This document shows, one piece after another, positions 36,414 through 47,740 of a DNA stretch of 61,412 bases. Below the pieces are notes generated by a model, which did no database searches, was not told where the DNA came from, and was given only the letters and a program-made list of their open reading frames with translations. The position numbers were made by a program, and so were the translations under genes. Every line of letters starts with the position of its first letter. The first letter of the stretch is position 1. Origin of the DNA: an uncultured Methanomicrobiales archaeon (GTDB taxonomy: Archaea > Halobacteriota > Methanomicrobia > Methanomicrobiales > Methanospirillaceae); contig CAIYHQ010000052.1 in the NCBI GenBank assembly GCA_903926075.1, forward strand, positions 1 to 61,412, read 5' to 3'.

Positions 36414-37610
36414 ATGGTGGATACGACAATAGTTATAGACCCTGTGAATGGTGCCGCTGGAGATATGATTACAGCTGCCCTTATTGATGCAGGAGCAGAT
36501 AAAGATCTGGTCATGAGGGCGATGGCATCAGTTGTGAACCGACCCACGATAACTGAGGTCATGCGGGCAGGAATACGTTCTCTCCATATTGAAACCCATG
36601 CTCCTCATTTTACCAGATGCTTTGATGAGATTATACAAACGGTGAACTCTGCAGATGCCCCCTCTGATGCAATAGAGATGGCAAAAAATATTTTCAACAG
36701 GATTTACAGAGCTGAAGAAGCGGTTCACGGCCATTCTCCACATTTCCATGAAGTTGGGGCTGACGATGCTGTTGCAGATGTAATAGGAGCCTGCACCGCT
36801 CTCATTAGTATTAGGCCTGACGCTGTCGTGACCCTCCCTATCCCTCTGGGGGATGGATCCGTGCCCTCTTCTCATGGTCTTATCCCGGTTCCCGGACCTG
36901 CAACACTGCATATACTTATGGAGGCTGGACTGAATATCAGATTCGGACCACCAGGTTCCGGCGAACTCTGTACTCCTACCGGTGCCGCGATTATTGCAGA
37001 ATTTACAAAAGAAAATATCCGGGACATCCCTGGAGGTATGGTTAGTGCTATCGGAAATGGTGCAGGCACACGTAACCCTGTTGAACGCCCCAATATACTC
37101 CGAATAATAATAATCAAGTCAGAAGAAGAACAGATTCATGATTATGTAGACCTCCTCGAGACCAATGTAGATGATGTAAGTGGTGAAGTACTTGGTAATG
37201 CAATTGAAGCTTTAATGAATGCTGGTGCAAAAGATACTTGTGTAATTCCATGTACAATGAAAAAAGGGAGGACAGGTAACCTGGTACGGGTTATCTGTTC
37301 CCAGGATGATTCTTCACATCTTGCAGAACTTCTTGCTACCGAACTTGGAACTCTTGGAATACGTTGTATACCCCATATCCACAGGTTCATTGCAGAAAGG
37401 TCAATTCACGAGATAGAAGTGGAGATAAGAGGAGAACACAAGAAGATTCCGGTTAAATTCGGCTGGTCAGGCAAACGTTGCTACTCTGTAAAAGCCGAAT
37501 TTGAAGCAGCAAAGGAATGGGCAATTTCACTCGGGCTGTCTCCGAGAGAAGTCTGCAGGGTAATTGAAGAGTTTGCATGGCGATATGTTAATACGGATAA
37601 AATAAATTGA
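36414..37610 (+). CDS. larC: Nickel-pincer cofactor protein LarC (DUF111)
   Basis: A 398-residue LarC-family protein, which inserts nickel into the pincer nucleotide cofactor of lactate racemase and related enzymes. Signs: IDPVNGAAGDMITAALIDAG at the start, HGHSPHFHEVGADDAVADV with its metal-binding His residues, and GELCTPTGAAIIAEF. LarB and LarE are not seen near. In methanogens LarC homologues are widespread, so the nickel-cofactor use there is uncertain. The ATG at 36414 is followed at once by GTG 36417, an alternative. Its stop overlaps the TTG of radB. Confidence 0.93.
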   Translation: MVDTTIVIDPVNGAAGDMITAALIDAGADKDLVMRAMASVVNRPTITEVMRAGIRSLHIETHAPHFTRCFDEIIQTVNSADAPSDAIEMAKNIFNRIYRAEEAVHGHSPHFHEVGADDAVADVIGACTALISIRPDAVVTLPIPLGDGSVPSSHGLIPVPGPATLHILMEAGLNIRFGPPGSGELCTPTGAAIIAEFTKENIRDIPGGMVSAIGNGAGTRNPVERPNILRIIIIKSEEEQIHDYVDLLETNVDDVSGEVLGNAIEALMNAGAKDTCVIPCTMKKGRTGNLVRVICSQDDSSHLAELLATELGTLGIRCIPHIHRFIAERSIHEIEVEIRGEHKKIPVKFGWSGKRCYSVKAEFEAAKEWAISLGLSPREVCRVIEEFAWRYVNTDKIN

Positions 37611-38308
37611 CGACTCCACCTGACAGGTTAAAAAGCGGGAGTAGCGGACTCGATAAACTCCTTGGCGGGGGTTACGAGAGGAAAGTAATTACTCAGTTTT
37701 ATGGAGAGCCCGGAAGCGGGAAAAGTACTTTTTGTGTCCTTGCCCTCGCGAGCGCAATTGAAGCCGGTGATGAAGTAATATATATTGACTCGGAAGGCTT
37801 CTCAATGGAGAGGTTTAGGCAGATTGCAGGTGAGAACGCGACATCACTCGGAGAAAAAGTATTTCTTTACGAACCTGTTGACTTTAGCCAGCAGACCGTA
37901 ATTATCGGAAATGTTGACCAGGTACTCAGAAACCGCCGTGTAGGACTTTTAATTCTTGACTCAGCGACCGGGCTATACCGTACAGAACTTGATAAAGACT
38001 GGGAATCAGTCCAGCAGCTGACAAAACAGATGGTTATCCTCCTTGGTTATGCAAAAAGATACAACCTTGCGGTCGTAATTACGAATCAGGTTTTTTTTGA
38101 CAGAAAAACGAGTGATTACACAGGTCTAGGTGGGACAGGTCTTGCTCACATCTCAAAAGGAATTGTTAAACTTGACAGGGGTGTCCCGTGCCGGACGGCA
38201 ACTCTCATGAAACACCGTTCTTTACCTGAGGGGAGTAAATTCAGATTTATAATGACATCTGACGGCGTACAGGAGTGTCAGGTCAGTAATGATAATTATA
38301 AGACTTAA
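37607..38308 (+). CDS. radB: DNA repair protein RadB
   Basis: A 233-residue RecA/Rad51 paralogue of euryarchaea, a recombination mediator. It has the short RadB architecture without the N-terminal domain of RadA. Walker A GEPGSGKST lies near residue 31-39, and Walker B VGLLILDSATGLYR near 125. The start is TTG 37607, inside the TTGA overlap with the larC stop; the family N-terminus agrees. It is cotranscribed with larC. The next gene, 94 bases on, seems to have its own ribosome site. Confidence 0.94.
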   Translation: MTTPPDRLKSGSSGLDKLLGGGYERKVITQFYGEPGSGKSTFCVLALASAIEAGDEVIYIDSEGFSMERFRQIAGENATSLGEKVFLYEPVDFSQQTVIIGNVDQVLRNRRVGLLILDSATGLYRTELDKDWESVQQLTKQMVILLGYAKRYNLAVVITNQVFFDRKTSDYTGLGGTGLAHISKGIVKLDRGVPCRTATLMKHRSLPEGSKFRFIMTSDGVQECQVSNDNYKT

Positions 38309-38401
38309 AATACTCCGATTAGTTGAGATAATTACGCTCATACATTTTTAGCTTGAAAAGTGAACTGAAATATTTTAAGCGCTGGTAACCTAAGGAGATA
38401 C

Positions 38402-38785
38402 ATGCAAGGGGATGAGATGTTCAGACTAACAGTCGATGAACTGGAGAAACTTCTTTCAGTAAACAGAATAGTAGGAGAGCCAATAGATCTTGGTGACAAA
38501 GTGATAATCGGGGTTTCAATGTTTGGATTTGGATTTGGAGCAGGAAGTGGGTCCAATGAAACCAAAAAATCAGACGGCCAGGGCACAGGAGCTGGAGGCG
38601 GTATAAGCCCGGTCGCTCTTATTGTCCTTCATAAAAACATTTCAGGCCCTGAAGGGATCCAGGTCTTTTCTCTTCGAAAAAAAAGTGGAATTGCTGAATC
38701 AATCGGGACAATTAGTGAGACTATCGCCCCACAGATTGTTGATTTAATAAAGTCCTACAAAAAGAAAAAAGAAGATAACCAATAA
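38402..38785 (+). CDS. GerW/YtfJ family protein
   Basis: A 127-residue GerW (YtfJ, PF09579) protein. Signs: VNRIVGEPIDLGDKVIIGVSMFGFGFGAGSG, a glycine-rich stretch, then GAGGGISPVALIVLHK. In Bacillus the relative is a spore protein; archaea do not make spores, so the role must differ. The site aaggagatac precedes the ATG at 38402. Next comes a DUF2953 gene, 25 bases after, the same neighbour pair as in Bacillus (YtfJ/YtfI). Confidence 0.88.
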   Translation: MQGDEMFRLTVDELEKLLSVNRIVGEPIDLGDKVIIGVSMFGFGFGAGSGSNETKKSDGQGTGAGGGISPVALIVLHKNISGPEGIQVFSLRKKSGIAESIGTISETIAPQIVDLIKSYKKKKEDNQ

Positions 38786-38810
38786 TTCCATCTTTTTCCC
38801 GGTCACAATA

Positions 38811-39497
38811 ATGGTCTTAATTGCAATAATAGTGTTACTTATACTTATTGTTGCAGTTTATCTTTTTTTTCATGTGCCTCTTAATTTATCCGTCATATCT
38901 GATTTTATGGGTTCTGAATACATTTATAGCAAGTTAAAGGGATATTGGGGTCCCTTCAGTATAGAATTTCTTTTCGAGAACGGAGAGGCGAAAATTTTCT
39001 TATTTTTTATGAGATTCATTCTTTTTACCCATCAGTTTAAAGATATGAGGAAAGAGACAGAACTAGGCCTGAAAGATGACAGGATTAAACTAAAGTTAAA
39101 ACAGGGAGATAGGAAATTCGAATATCATATTGAGACTTTTCATCTTATAATAAAGTTTTTTGTGAATATTGCACCTAATCTCTGGAATTTTATAAAATTT
39201 TTCATCAATTCAGCAAAGGTTCAGAGTTTAAAAGCAAATATCAGGTATGGAACCGGAGATCCGGCATTGACTGGATCATTTTTCGGCCTCTTTTCAGCGA
39301 TAAGGCCATTACTCCATCTTCATGATGGAGTTATTCTAATATTTTCACCTGATTTTGAAGATAGGGTGCTAGAGGGAGATATTCAGATGGCTCTTTTTTT
39401 GGAACGTCCTTTATTAGTGCTATTACAATTACTTCCCATAATTTTTTCGACAAAATCATGGATCCCCATATTAGATATCGGTAGGCGGGTTTCATGA
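38811..39497 (+). CDS. DUF2953 membrane-anchored protein
   Basis: A 228-residue protein with a strong N-terminal membrane helix (about 3-22), and the DUF2953 signature RYGTGDPALTGSFFGLF. The region ends with a second hydrophobic stretch near 195-215. It lies between GerW and a small gene overlapping it by 4 bases, all in one operon. The family pairs with GerW in spore-formers. Function unknown. Confidence 0.82.
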   Translation: MVLIAIIVLLILIVAVYLFFHVPLNLSVISDFMGSEYIYSKLKGYWGPFSIEFLFENGEAKIFLFFMRFILFTHQFKDMRKETELGLKDDRIKLKLKQGDRKFEYHIETFHLIIKFFVNIAPNLWNFIKFFINSAKVQSLKANIRYGTGDPALTGSFFGLFSAIRPLLHLHDGVILIFSPDFEDRVLEGDIQMALFLERPLLVLLQLLPIIFSTKSWIPILDIGRRVS

Positions 39498-39748
39498 AAA
39501 CAGAATATTTACTAAAACCAATACCGGATCTGGCAGGAAGCAGGAGCATAATTCTCCTACTGGAGAAGATCACTTCTGGAGATCCTTCAGGTTTTTATGG
39601 ATCTTTTCGCCCGATAGGACTTATTATTATCGAGGGAGATGAAGTGCATATATTTTCGCTGGATATAATGTCTGACAAAATTTTTGAAAAAATGGACGCT
39701 TTTAAGAGATTACTCAAAGTGGAGTGCATCAATGGGGTTGAGATTTGA
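39494..39748 (+). CDS. Small hypothetical protein of the GerW operon
   Basis: An 84-residue protein, MKTEYLLKPIPDLAG at the start, then FYGSFRPIGLIIIEGDEVHIFSLD. Its ATG overlaps the DUF2953 stop by 4 bases, which is good evidence for translation. The 3' end overlaps the convergent ABC permease gene on the other strand by 39 bases. I do not recognise a domain. Confidence 0.62.
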   Translation: MKTEYLLKPIPDLAGSRSIILLLEKITSGDPSGFYGSFRPIGLIIIEGDEVHIFSLDIMSDKIFEKMDAFKRLLKVECINGVEI

Positions 39749-40864
39749 TGCTTTCCATGCAGGGTAAAATCCGGAGATCATGCAGATAATTATCCCAAAA
39801 GCCATACCCTGACCTATCGAGATGAGGCTTGGTATGGTGAAAACGTATTCGGTAGTTCCGAGCATCAGCGCAGATACAAGAAGTCCTCCTAAAAATGCGA
39901 TAAACGCCCCGATAATGCTACCCATGAGACCGAGAACAAACGCTTCATAAAGGAACATTATCCTCACTTCAGACCTGAGCGCTCCGATACTCCGCATTAT
40001 TCCTACTTCCTTTGTTCTTTCAGTTACAGACATGAGCATGACATTCAGGATGGATACACCTGCAACAATTAGTGAGATTCCGCCAATAGCTGTAACGAAA
40101 ACAGATATCCGTTCGAATGCCCCGATAATTGTTTCAAGAATTTTTCTTGTATCAATTACATCTACCATGGTATCATGCTGGTTCTCTTTCTTCTCAATAG
40201 CTGCCTTGACAAGGTCGAGGTCGCTTAAACTGTTTACCTTAATTACAATAGTGTCGAAATCCTTCCTCTGATAATTATCAGAAAACCACTTATCACTGAC
40301 CACAATACCATAATCAGGATTTATATCAAATCCCATCCCTCTTTCTTTCAGGATTGCACTGACCCGAAGATTGCCTTTGTCATTGACTGTTATGAGACTT
40401 CCAGGTTTGAGATTATTCTCTTCGGCAAACTTTGCTCCAGCCATGCATCCGGATTCACCACGGAGAAATACACCCTCTTTAACTTCGAGAAATTCAGGCA
40501 TATCATTTATATTAAGGCCATATATGACACCTGAAGTGTCCTTGTCCCCTACTTTCATCCTGTCTGCTGTCTGATAAACCGGAATAGCACGGTTGGGAGC
40601 GGCTGCACGCTTGATATCTTCAAACCTGCGTTGTGTTATTTTTTCATCAGTATTAACGGAATTGGATCCACCTCCCACATGCATCGTTACGACAAGTGTA
40701 TCACTAACTTTCGTCAGGTCTTTGGATACGAACTGAACAAGGCCGTTACCTAAAATTCCCATTGATGCTATAGATGCAACGCCGATAATCACCCCGATTA
40801 TTGCGAGAAGAGAACGGAAGGTGTGAAGTTTTAGGTTCCTTTTCGCTATTTCAAAAAAGATCAT
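39710..40864 (-). CDS. MacB/FtsX-type ABC transporter permease
   Basis: A 384-residue permease with one N-terminal helix, a large MacB-like extracytoplasmic domain (about 45-240), and three C-terminal helices. FtsX signs: LRSLLAIIGVIIGVASIASM at the start and TERTKEVGIMRSIGALRSEVRIMFLYEAF before the last helices. It starts overlapping the stop of the ATPase gene by 4 bases. Substrate is not visible: lipoproteins, peptides or cell-envelope signals are possible. Confidence 0.93.
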   Translation of the reverse strand: MIFFEIAKRNLKLHTFRSLLAIIGVIIGVASIASMGILGNGLVQFVSKDLTKVSDTLVVTMHVGGGSNSVNTDEKITQRRFEDIKRAAAPNRAIPVYQTADRMKVGDKDTSGVIYGLNINDMPEFLEVKEGVFLRGESGCMAGAKFAEENNLKPGSLITVNDKGNLRVSAILKERGMGFDINPDYGIVVSDKWFSDNYQRKDFDTIVIKVNSLSDLDLVKAAIEKKENQHDTMVDVIDTRKILETIIGAFERISVFVTAIGGISLIVAGVSILNVMLMSVTERTKEVGIMRSIGALRSEVRIMFLYEAFVLGLMGSIIGAFIAFLGGLLVSALMLGTTEYVFTIPSLISIGQGMAFGIIICMISGFYPAWKASNLNPIDALHFE

Positions 40865-41538
40865 ATGATCTTCCCGTCCCTTATCTCAACTATCCTCTCT
40901 GCATAACGAGCAAGATTCAAATCGTGAGTAACAATGATAACTGTTGTCCCCTGCTTGTTCATCTTTGTTAATAACTCCATAATCCCGGTCCCGGTTTTTG
41001 AATCAAGGTTACCAGTAGGTTCATCGCAGAGCAGTATATCAGGATTGTTTGCAAGTGCTCTTGCTATTGCAACTCTCTGTTGTTGTCCTCCTGACAATTC
41101 ATTGGGTCGCCGTTCAAAGGTGTTAACCGGGAGGTCGACAGCTTTTACCAGTTCAAGAGGCCTGTTAATGCATGCTTCGTCGGTTGAGCATTTCAAAATC
41201 ATGGGAAATTCAATATTCTCTCTTACAGTGAGGAGGGGAAAGAGATTGAACTGCTGAAAAATAAAACCGATATTATCACGCCTTATAAAAGTAAGCTCAT
41301 CGTCATTGAGATCTTTCACATTCCGGCCTTTTATTATTAGTTCTCCGGAAGTAGGGGTATCAAGACAACCTATGAGGTTCATAAGAGTCGATTTACCTGA
41401 ACCGGAAGGTCCCATTACCGCTATGAATTCTCCTTTCTCAACTGAAAGTGAGATGCCATCGAGGGCTACTACTTCACCGGCCGGATGTGGATATACCTTT
41501 GAAACTTCGAGAAAACGTATGACAGTTGAATCTGTCAT
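40861..41538 (-). CDS. MacB/LolD-type ABC transporter ATPase
   Basis: A 225-residue ATPase. Walker A GPSGSGKST, Q-loop IFQQFNL, signature LSGGQQQRV, Walker B LLCDEPTGNLD, H-loop VTHD. The start is ATG 41538 with aggggt ahead; the open frame to 41586 is not needed. It partners with the permease that overlaps it by 4 bases. It is third in the operon: Yip1 protein, COG1361 protein, ATPase, permease. Confidence 0.95.
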   Translation of the reverse strand: MTDSTVIRFLEVSKVYPHPAGEVVALDGISLSVEKGEFIAVMGPSGSGKSTLMNLIGCLDTPTSGELIIKGRNVKDLNDDELTFIRRDNIGFIFQQFNLFPLLTVRENIEFPMILKCSTDEACINRPLELVKAVDLPVNTFERRPNELSGGQQQRVAIARALANNPDILLCDEPTGNLDSKTGTGIMELLTKMNKQGTTVIIVTHDLNLARYAERIVEIRDGKII

Positions 41539-41548
41539 AAATAGACCC

Positions 41549-42691
41549 CTAAGTGATTCGCCATGACCGGTAAATTGCCCCTGCAATGATGAGTCCTATT
41601 ACTACAAACAATAAAAACAATGGAATTGGAAAACTGTTTGAAGAAGCGTTTGGCACCAGGCTGAACATGCTACCGATTTCTACAGTAACATTTGTCTGGA
41701 AAATATTGCCATCAGCGTCTTTATAATAAACAATGAGTGGAACTTCCGGTGTATTGGGTGATCTGAATGTCACATCAAAACTTGAAAAATCATCAGGCTT
41801 AAGTGAGCCTACAACAGAGACCCTGTATGGATCTACAGGGATCCCAGGCGGGCCAACTGAAATAACAACCCCTTTTGCATCTTCAAGCCCTGCATTTGTG
41901 ACATCACCCGTAATATGGAGAAAGTCTGATTCAGGTTTTACCTGGATATTGGTTAGTATGGGGTCAGATTGTTTTTTTCCCTCAGCAATGGTAATCGGGA
42001 CATCAAGTTCCTGTTCATGGATATTTATACCATTATTGTATTGGACTTTGATCTTTAGAACTGATGAACGCTCAGGAGTGATTGAAAAAGTAGCAACACT
42101 TTGTGCATTAGGGGGCAGGATTCCGATAAGGGAGCTGGTTGGAGTTATTTCTGCTCCATCACACTCAGGGGTAACTGTAACACCGGATACAAAGTTATCC
42201 CTGGGATTCCCGACAGACACCCCTATCTGTTCTTTGCGTCCATTCGCGAAGTTATCAGGTTTTTGAATAATCCCCACATTCAGGGGAGTATTACTTACTA
42301 CCAGCTGAATCGGATATCTCAATTGCCCTGCATCGCGGAAGTCCAGATGAAAGACCGGGTAGTAAATCCCTCCAAATGTATCGGCTTTCACAGTAAATGT
42401 AAAGTTCATCCGGTTCTGAGCTCCAATAGCGCCTACTGACTCATACTGACTTTGTAACACCCTTATACTATTATCTTCGAGAGTCGCTCTGTTACCAACT
42501 ACCGGTTCATTCCCGTTATTCACTACAGATACCGTGACGGTACCTGTATCTCCTTCGAAAAAAACATTTGGATTAAGGTATACTTCACTTACAGTTAGTT
42601 GTGAATTAACGGGAACATCTGATGGAGAGACACTGGATACAAAGAAGGTAACGCACAGGAGTCCAATAAGGATTAAAAGGTTTATTTTCAT
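41549..42691 (-). CDS. COG1361-like secreted protein of the ABC operon
   Basis: A 380-residue protein with signal peptide (about 1-23), three to four Ig-like/CARDB-type beta domains (VSVVNNGNEPVVGNRATL, ITGDVTNAGLEDAKGVVISVG) and a C-terminal membrane helix (FPIPLFLLFVVIGLIIAGAIY). Such surface proteins often come with MacB-type transporters in Methanomicrobiales. It follows the Yip1 gene by 2 bases. Confidence 0.82.
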   Translation of the reverse strand: MKINLLILIGLLCVTFFVSSVSPSDVPVNSQLTVSEVYLNPNVFFEGDTGTVTVSVVNNGNEPVVGNRATLEDNSIRVLQSQYESVGAIGAQNRMNFTFTVKADTFGGIYYPVFHLDFRDAGQLRYPIQLVVSNTPLNVGIIQKPDNFANGRKEQIGVSVGNPRDNFVSGVTVTPECDGAEITPTSSLIGILPPNAQSVATFSITPERSSVLKIKVQYNNGINIHEQELDVPITIAEGKKQSDPILTNIQVKPESDFLHITGDVTNAGLEDAKGVVISVGPPGIPVDPYRVSVVGSLKPDDFSSFDVTFRSPNTPEVPLIVYYKDADGNIFQTNVTVEIGSMFSLVPNASSNSFPIPLFLLFVVIGLIIAGAIYRSWRIT

Positions 42692-42693
42692 TA

Positions 42694-43425
42694 TTACCTC
42701 ATCCCTGGTATTGCGAATGTGGCAGATAACATTAGAATTATAATATATACTATTACTGGCACGGCAACAGTTAATATCGCCTGCTTGGAAGAGAGTCCTT
42801 TCCCATGACGGAGACCAAAAATCCAGATATTTGCACTCCAGAAAAGAAATAACAAAGATATTACGGATGAACCCAGATTGAATGCCTGCATCGAGGGATC
42901 AAGAAATATTGACCTTGTGGCACTTTCAATTGCCTGTTGATTCGCAGTACCTGTCAAGACTGGAATTTTTATTGACGGAAGATATATGACACCCAGTATA
43001 AGGACAATCAGAGCTCCAATTGCCTGGGGAAGATATCCATACCCTATTAGCGCAACAGTATGCAGGATTGAACCGGGTCCTTTTAATTTCATCCCTCTAA
43101 CGTGCGAGATACGATTTGAAATTACATAAATTACAAGCCCCCAGATTATCCAAAAGAAAAAGACAGCAACAATAGCACCTAATGCGGCTATAATTCCCAA
43201 TAAACCTCCAATTCCCGGGGAAGTTTTACTTAATAACTGGCCTGTAATACTTCCAGACATATACGCAGAAATTGCTGAAATTATTCCGACAATTAAGACA
43301 ATTATTGCAGGAGACCTGATGTCATTCTCCTCATTTACAAGTCCTTTATAGAATTTGGAAGGGTTAAAGAGTATTTCTTTCACCTTATCCTTGTTAAATC
43401 TCATACTGGTAAAACCTATAGTCAT
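42694..43425 (-). CDS. Yip1 domain membrane protein
   Basis: A 243-residue protein with five membrane helices, matching the Yip1 (PF04893) architecture. LFNPSKFYKGLVNEENDIRSP precedes the first helix; further along are FFWIIWGLVIYVISN and LIGYGYLPQAIGALI. ATG 43404 (MRFNKDKVKE) is a good alternative start. It heads the four-gene ABC operon; the next gene starts 2 bases after its stop. Function within the operon is not known. Confidence 0.8.
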   Translation of the reverse strand: MTIGFTSMRFNKDKVKEILFNPSKFYKGLVNEENDIRSPAIIVLIVGIISAISAYMSGSITGQLLSKTSPGIGGLLGIIAALGAIVAVFFFWIIWGLVIYVISNRISHVRGMKLKGPGSILHTVALIGYGYLPQAIGALIVLILGVIYLPSIKIPVLTGTANQQAIESATRSIFLDPSMQAFNLGSSVISLLFLFWSANIWIFGLRHGKGLSSKQAILTVAVPVIVYIIILMLSATFAIPGMR

Positions 43426-43476
43426 TTCTCGCGATTATTTAAAATAGATAGCATTTGGTGTATGGCTGCTTTTTTT

Positions 43477-44409
43477 TTAAAGCATGTTCCGGTGCCAGAA
43501 GTAGAATATTCCAAAAACACATAATGTCATTGATATTAACATTACAATTGGAAATGCATAGAGATTTTCCTGAAGTGGAAGAGGTACATTCATGCCATAA
43601 ATACTAGCTACAAGTGTAGGGATCATAAAGAGGATGGTAACTACTGTGAGAAATTTTACGACTATTGCTACATTGTTTGAGATAATCGATGCAAAAGCAC
43701 TCATCATTCCGCTCATCACCTTTGCATAAACGTTCGCCATCTCAAGAGCCTGACGATTCTCTATCATCAGGTCGCTAAAAAGGTCATTCTCTTCTTCATT
43801 CATCTTCATACAGGCCGAATGATTAAATTTTTCAAACATCAGAGCGTTTGTCCGGAGTGAGGTTGTAAAAAAGACGAGACTACGTTCAAAATTATAAAGT
43901 TTTAAAAGCTCCTCATTTCGCATTCCTCCGTGTACCTCTTCTTCGACAACGCTCGTCATCCTGTTTATCTCCTTTAAGTACTTGAGAAATTTTAATGCAG
44001 TCCTGTAAAATATCTGGAGGACGAAACGGGTTTTTTGAGATGTCCTGAAATTCCTTATTTTTCCATCAATAAATTCCTGGAGGATTTCAGATTCACTAAG
44101 TGTTATAGTTATTACAGCAGTATCCGTAAGAATTATACCTACAGGTAGTGTATAAAAAGGAATTTTTGAAGATCTTTCACTTCTTTTTGGTGTACGGATA
44201 AGAATAAGGGTATTTTTTTCATCCCTTTCAATACGGGCCCTCTCATCATAGTCAAGAGGATCTGTCAGGAAGTCAGCCGGGACATCCCAGCGTGAAATAA
44301 GGGCCTCAAGCTCGCTTGGGCTTGGGTTAACAACATGCAGCCACTCACCCTCTTCGAAATCTTTGCATTCACAAAGACCTCCTTCTGCTGATTTATAAAC
44401 CGTTATCAC
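43477..44409 (-). CDS. CorA-family magnesium/divalent cation transporter
   Basis: A 310-residue CorA-type channel. The GMN motif occurs in SIYGMNVPLP between the two C-terminal helices (about 250-305). The N-terminal part is the cytoplasmic funnel, with ELEALISRWDVPADFLTDPLDYDERARIERDEKN as a typical segment. Ions are Mg2+, or Ni2+/Co2+ in some members. It is upstream of the ABC operon by 51 bases and on the same strand. The region 44410-44518 between it and the next gene's stop has no further gene. Confidence 0.9.
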   Translation of the reverse strand: MITVYKSAEGGLCECKDFEEGEWLHVVNPSPSELEALISRWDVPADFLTDPLDYDERARIERDEKNTLILIRTPKRSERSSKIPFYTLPVGIILTDTAVITITLSESEILQEFIDGKIRNFRTSQKTRFVLQIFYRTALKFLKYLKEINRMTSVVEEEVHGGMRNEELLKLYNFERSLVFFTTSLRTNALMFEKFNHSACMKMNEEENDLFSDLMIENRQALEMANVYAKVMSGMMSAFASIISNNVAIVVKFLTVVTILFMIPTLVASIYGMNVPLPLQENLYAFPIVMLISMTLCVFGIFYFWHRNML

Positions 44410-44518
44410 GTCAATCCTCCTTTATCCTCATTAACAGAGAGACTTCGCGACCTATGAAAGAATATTTAGATCTAAAATTTAGGAGCAACAACTTTAAACA
44501 GGGAAACAGATGGCATTA

Positions 44519-45655
44519 TTACTCTGTAATACGTTCTATCCGCTCCATCGCAATAGTCAGTTTCTCCATAGAAGCTGCATATGACAACCTCTGCCATCCG
44601 GGATGGCCAAATGCTGATCCGGGTGTGACAGCAACGTGAGCATTATTAAGCCATTTTCTGGCAATATCCAGATCGTCTCCCGGTGTTTTGATATATGCGT
44701 AGAACGCTCCATTGGCGGGAGCCGTGGTGTATCCCATATCTAAAAGTTTACTGATTACGAACCTCCTCCTGCAGTCGAACTCTTCACGCATCAGTCCAAC
44801 GCAGTTCTGAGGACCATTGAGGGCAGCAACTCCGCCCCACATGGCAAATGTAGTCGGGTGAGATATTGTATGTTGCTGGACCTTTGACATCTCACGGATT
44901 ATCTTTTCATTTGCGAGCGCATATCCAAGTCTCCAGCCTGTCATAGCGTATGCCTTTGAAAAACCATTTATTGTTATGGTTCTATCAATCATCCCTTCAA
45001 GAGAAGCAAGAGAGGTGTGAGACGTTTCATATACAAGTTTCTCGTAAATCTCATCAGAGAGAGCATAGAGATCATTATCAATACAAATGTCTTTTACCAG
45101 ATTTAGGGAATCATGACTTAAAATAGACCCGGAAGGGTTTGAGGGTGAATTTATGACAACCATCTTTGTTTTCGAATTTACCTGCTCAATTATCCCATCA
45201 TCTATCTGAAATCCTGGTTCCTTCAGTGAATAGTGAGATACTTTTGCACCTGCAAGCCTGACACAAGGTTCGTAGGATACCCATGACGGATCAAGGATGA
45301 TTACCTCATCAGTAGGATTGAGTACCGCTTCCATCGTTTCATAGATGGCATCTTTTGCACCGGCAGTGACAATTACTTCATCAGGTCCGAGAGAGAAATT
45401 ATTTTCACGATTCACTTTCTGAGAAATCGCAGACAATAGTTCCGGGATACCGTTACTCGCAGTATAATGGGTCTCTCCGCGATTTAGAGCTTCAATACAT
45501 GCATTAGTAATATGTTCGGGTGTTGCAAAATCAGGTTCACCAAGGGAGAGGCTGATAACGTCAATGCCTTCCATTTGCATCTTTTTTGCAGTGTTTGCTA
45601 TCTCCATTGTTGCAGAACCTGCAATATTTTTGATCTTCTCAGAAAGTGGCTTCAT
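44519..45655 (-). CDS. Class I aspartate-family aminotransferase
   Basis: A 378-residue fold-type I PLP aminotransferase. Signs: [14 protein letters not shown], the PLP lysine in [18 protein letters not shown] and SNPSGSILS-type substrate loop. Length and the RLSYAAS-type ending fit AspC/AspB subgroup I-gamma enzymes. Aspartate or aromatic amino acids are the likely donors. The ATG lies in the stop of ribH (4-base overlap), so it is in the riboflavin operon. Confidence 0.9.
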   Translation of the reverse strand: MKPLSEKIKNIAGSATMEIANTAKKMQMEGIDVISLSLGEPDFATPEHITNACIEALNRGETHYTASNGIPELLSAISQKVNRENNFSLGPDEVIVTAGAKDAIYETMEAVLNPTDEVIILDPSWVSYEPCVRLAGAKVSHYSLKEPGFQIDDGIIEQVNSKTKMVVINSPSNPSGSILSHDSLNLVKDICIDNDLYALSDEIYEKLVYETSHTSLASLEGMIDRTITINGFSKAYAMTGWRLGYALANEKIIREMSKVQQHTISHPTTFAMWGGVAALNGPQNCVGLMREEFDCRRRFVISKLLDMGYTTAPANGAFYAYIKTPGDDLDIARKWLNNAHVAVTPGSAFGHPGWQRLSYAASMEKLTIAMERIERITE

Positions 45656-46068
45656 CCCAACCGCTGGACTAGTTTCACTGCAGACTCAACAGCTCTCTTT
45701 GCATAGTCAATCCTGTCCGATGCTTCAAGGCGTGTCATTCCAGGCCCTGAAATACCTAGTGTTACCGGCTTCCCATACTCAAGAGAGAGGTCAATAATCT
45801 TTCTTGCTGCATGCTGGACTACTATCTCATCATGCCCTGTTGCACCTTCAATTACACAACCAATTGTAACAACTGCATCAACGTCCTTTGTTGAGAGCAT
45901 CTTTTTAATTGCAAGGGGCATGTCATACGCACCAGGTACATATAAAATTTCTGTCACAACTGCACCAAGAAATGCTGCGTGTTCTTTTCCTTCTATCTCC
46001 ATCATGTAAGTAATATCCCTGTTAAATTCTGCAACCACAAACCCTAGTTTAATTGGCATATTTTTCAC
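45652..46068 (-). CDS. ribH: 6,7-dimethyl-8-ribityllumazine synthase
   Basis: A 138-residue lumazine synthase, making the immediate riboflavin precursor. Signs: [13 protein letters not shown] with the aromatic contact, [14 protein letters not shown] and the catalytic His in [17 protein letters not shown]. It is shorter than bacterial RibH, as in archaea. It follows ribC after 33 bases and overlaps the aminotransferase by 4. Confidence 0.94.
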   Translation of the reverse strand: MKNMPIKLGFVVAEFNRDITYMMEIEGKEHAAFLGAVVTEILYVPGAYDMPLAIKKMLSTKDVDAVVTIGCVIEGATGHDEIVVQHAARKIIDLSLEYGKPVTLGISGPGMTRLEASDRIDYAKRAVESAVKLVQRLG

Positions 46069-46101
46069 CTCTGATTTTGTTCTGTTCTGGATTTTAATTT
46101 T

Positions 46102-47690
<1,589 letters not shown>

Positions 47691-47740
47691 TTGAATCAGC
47701 CTATATCTGTTATGGGCGCAAAAATAAAAGTGTGGTCACA

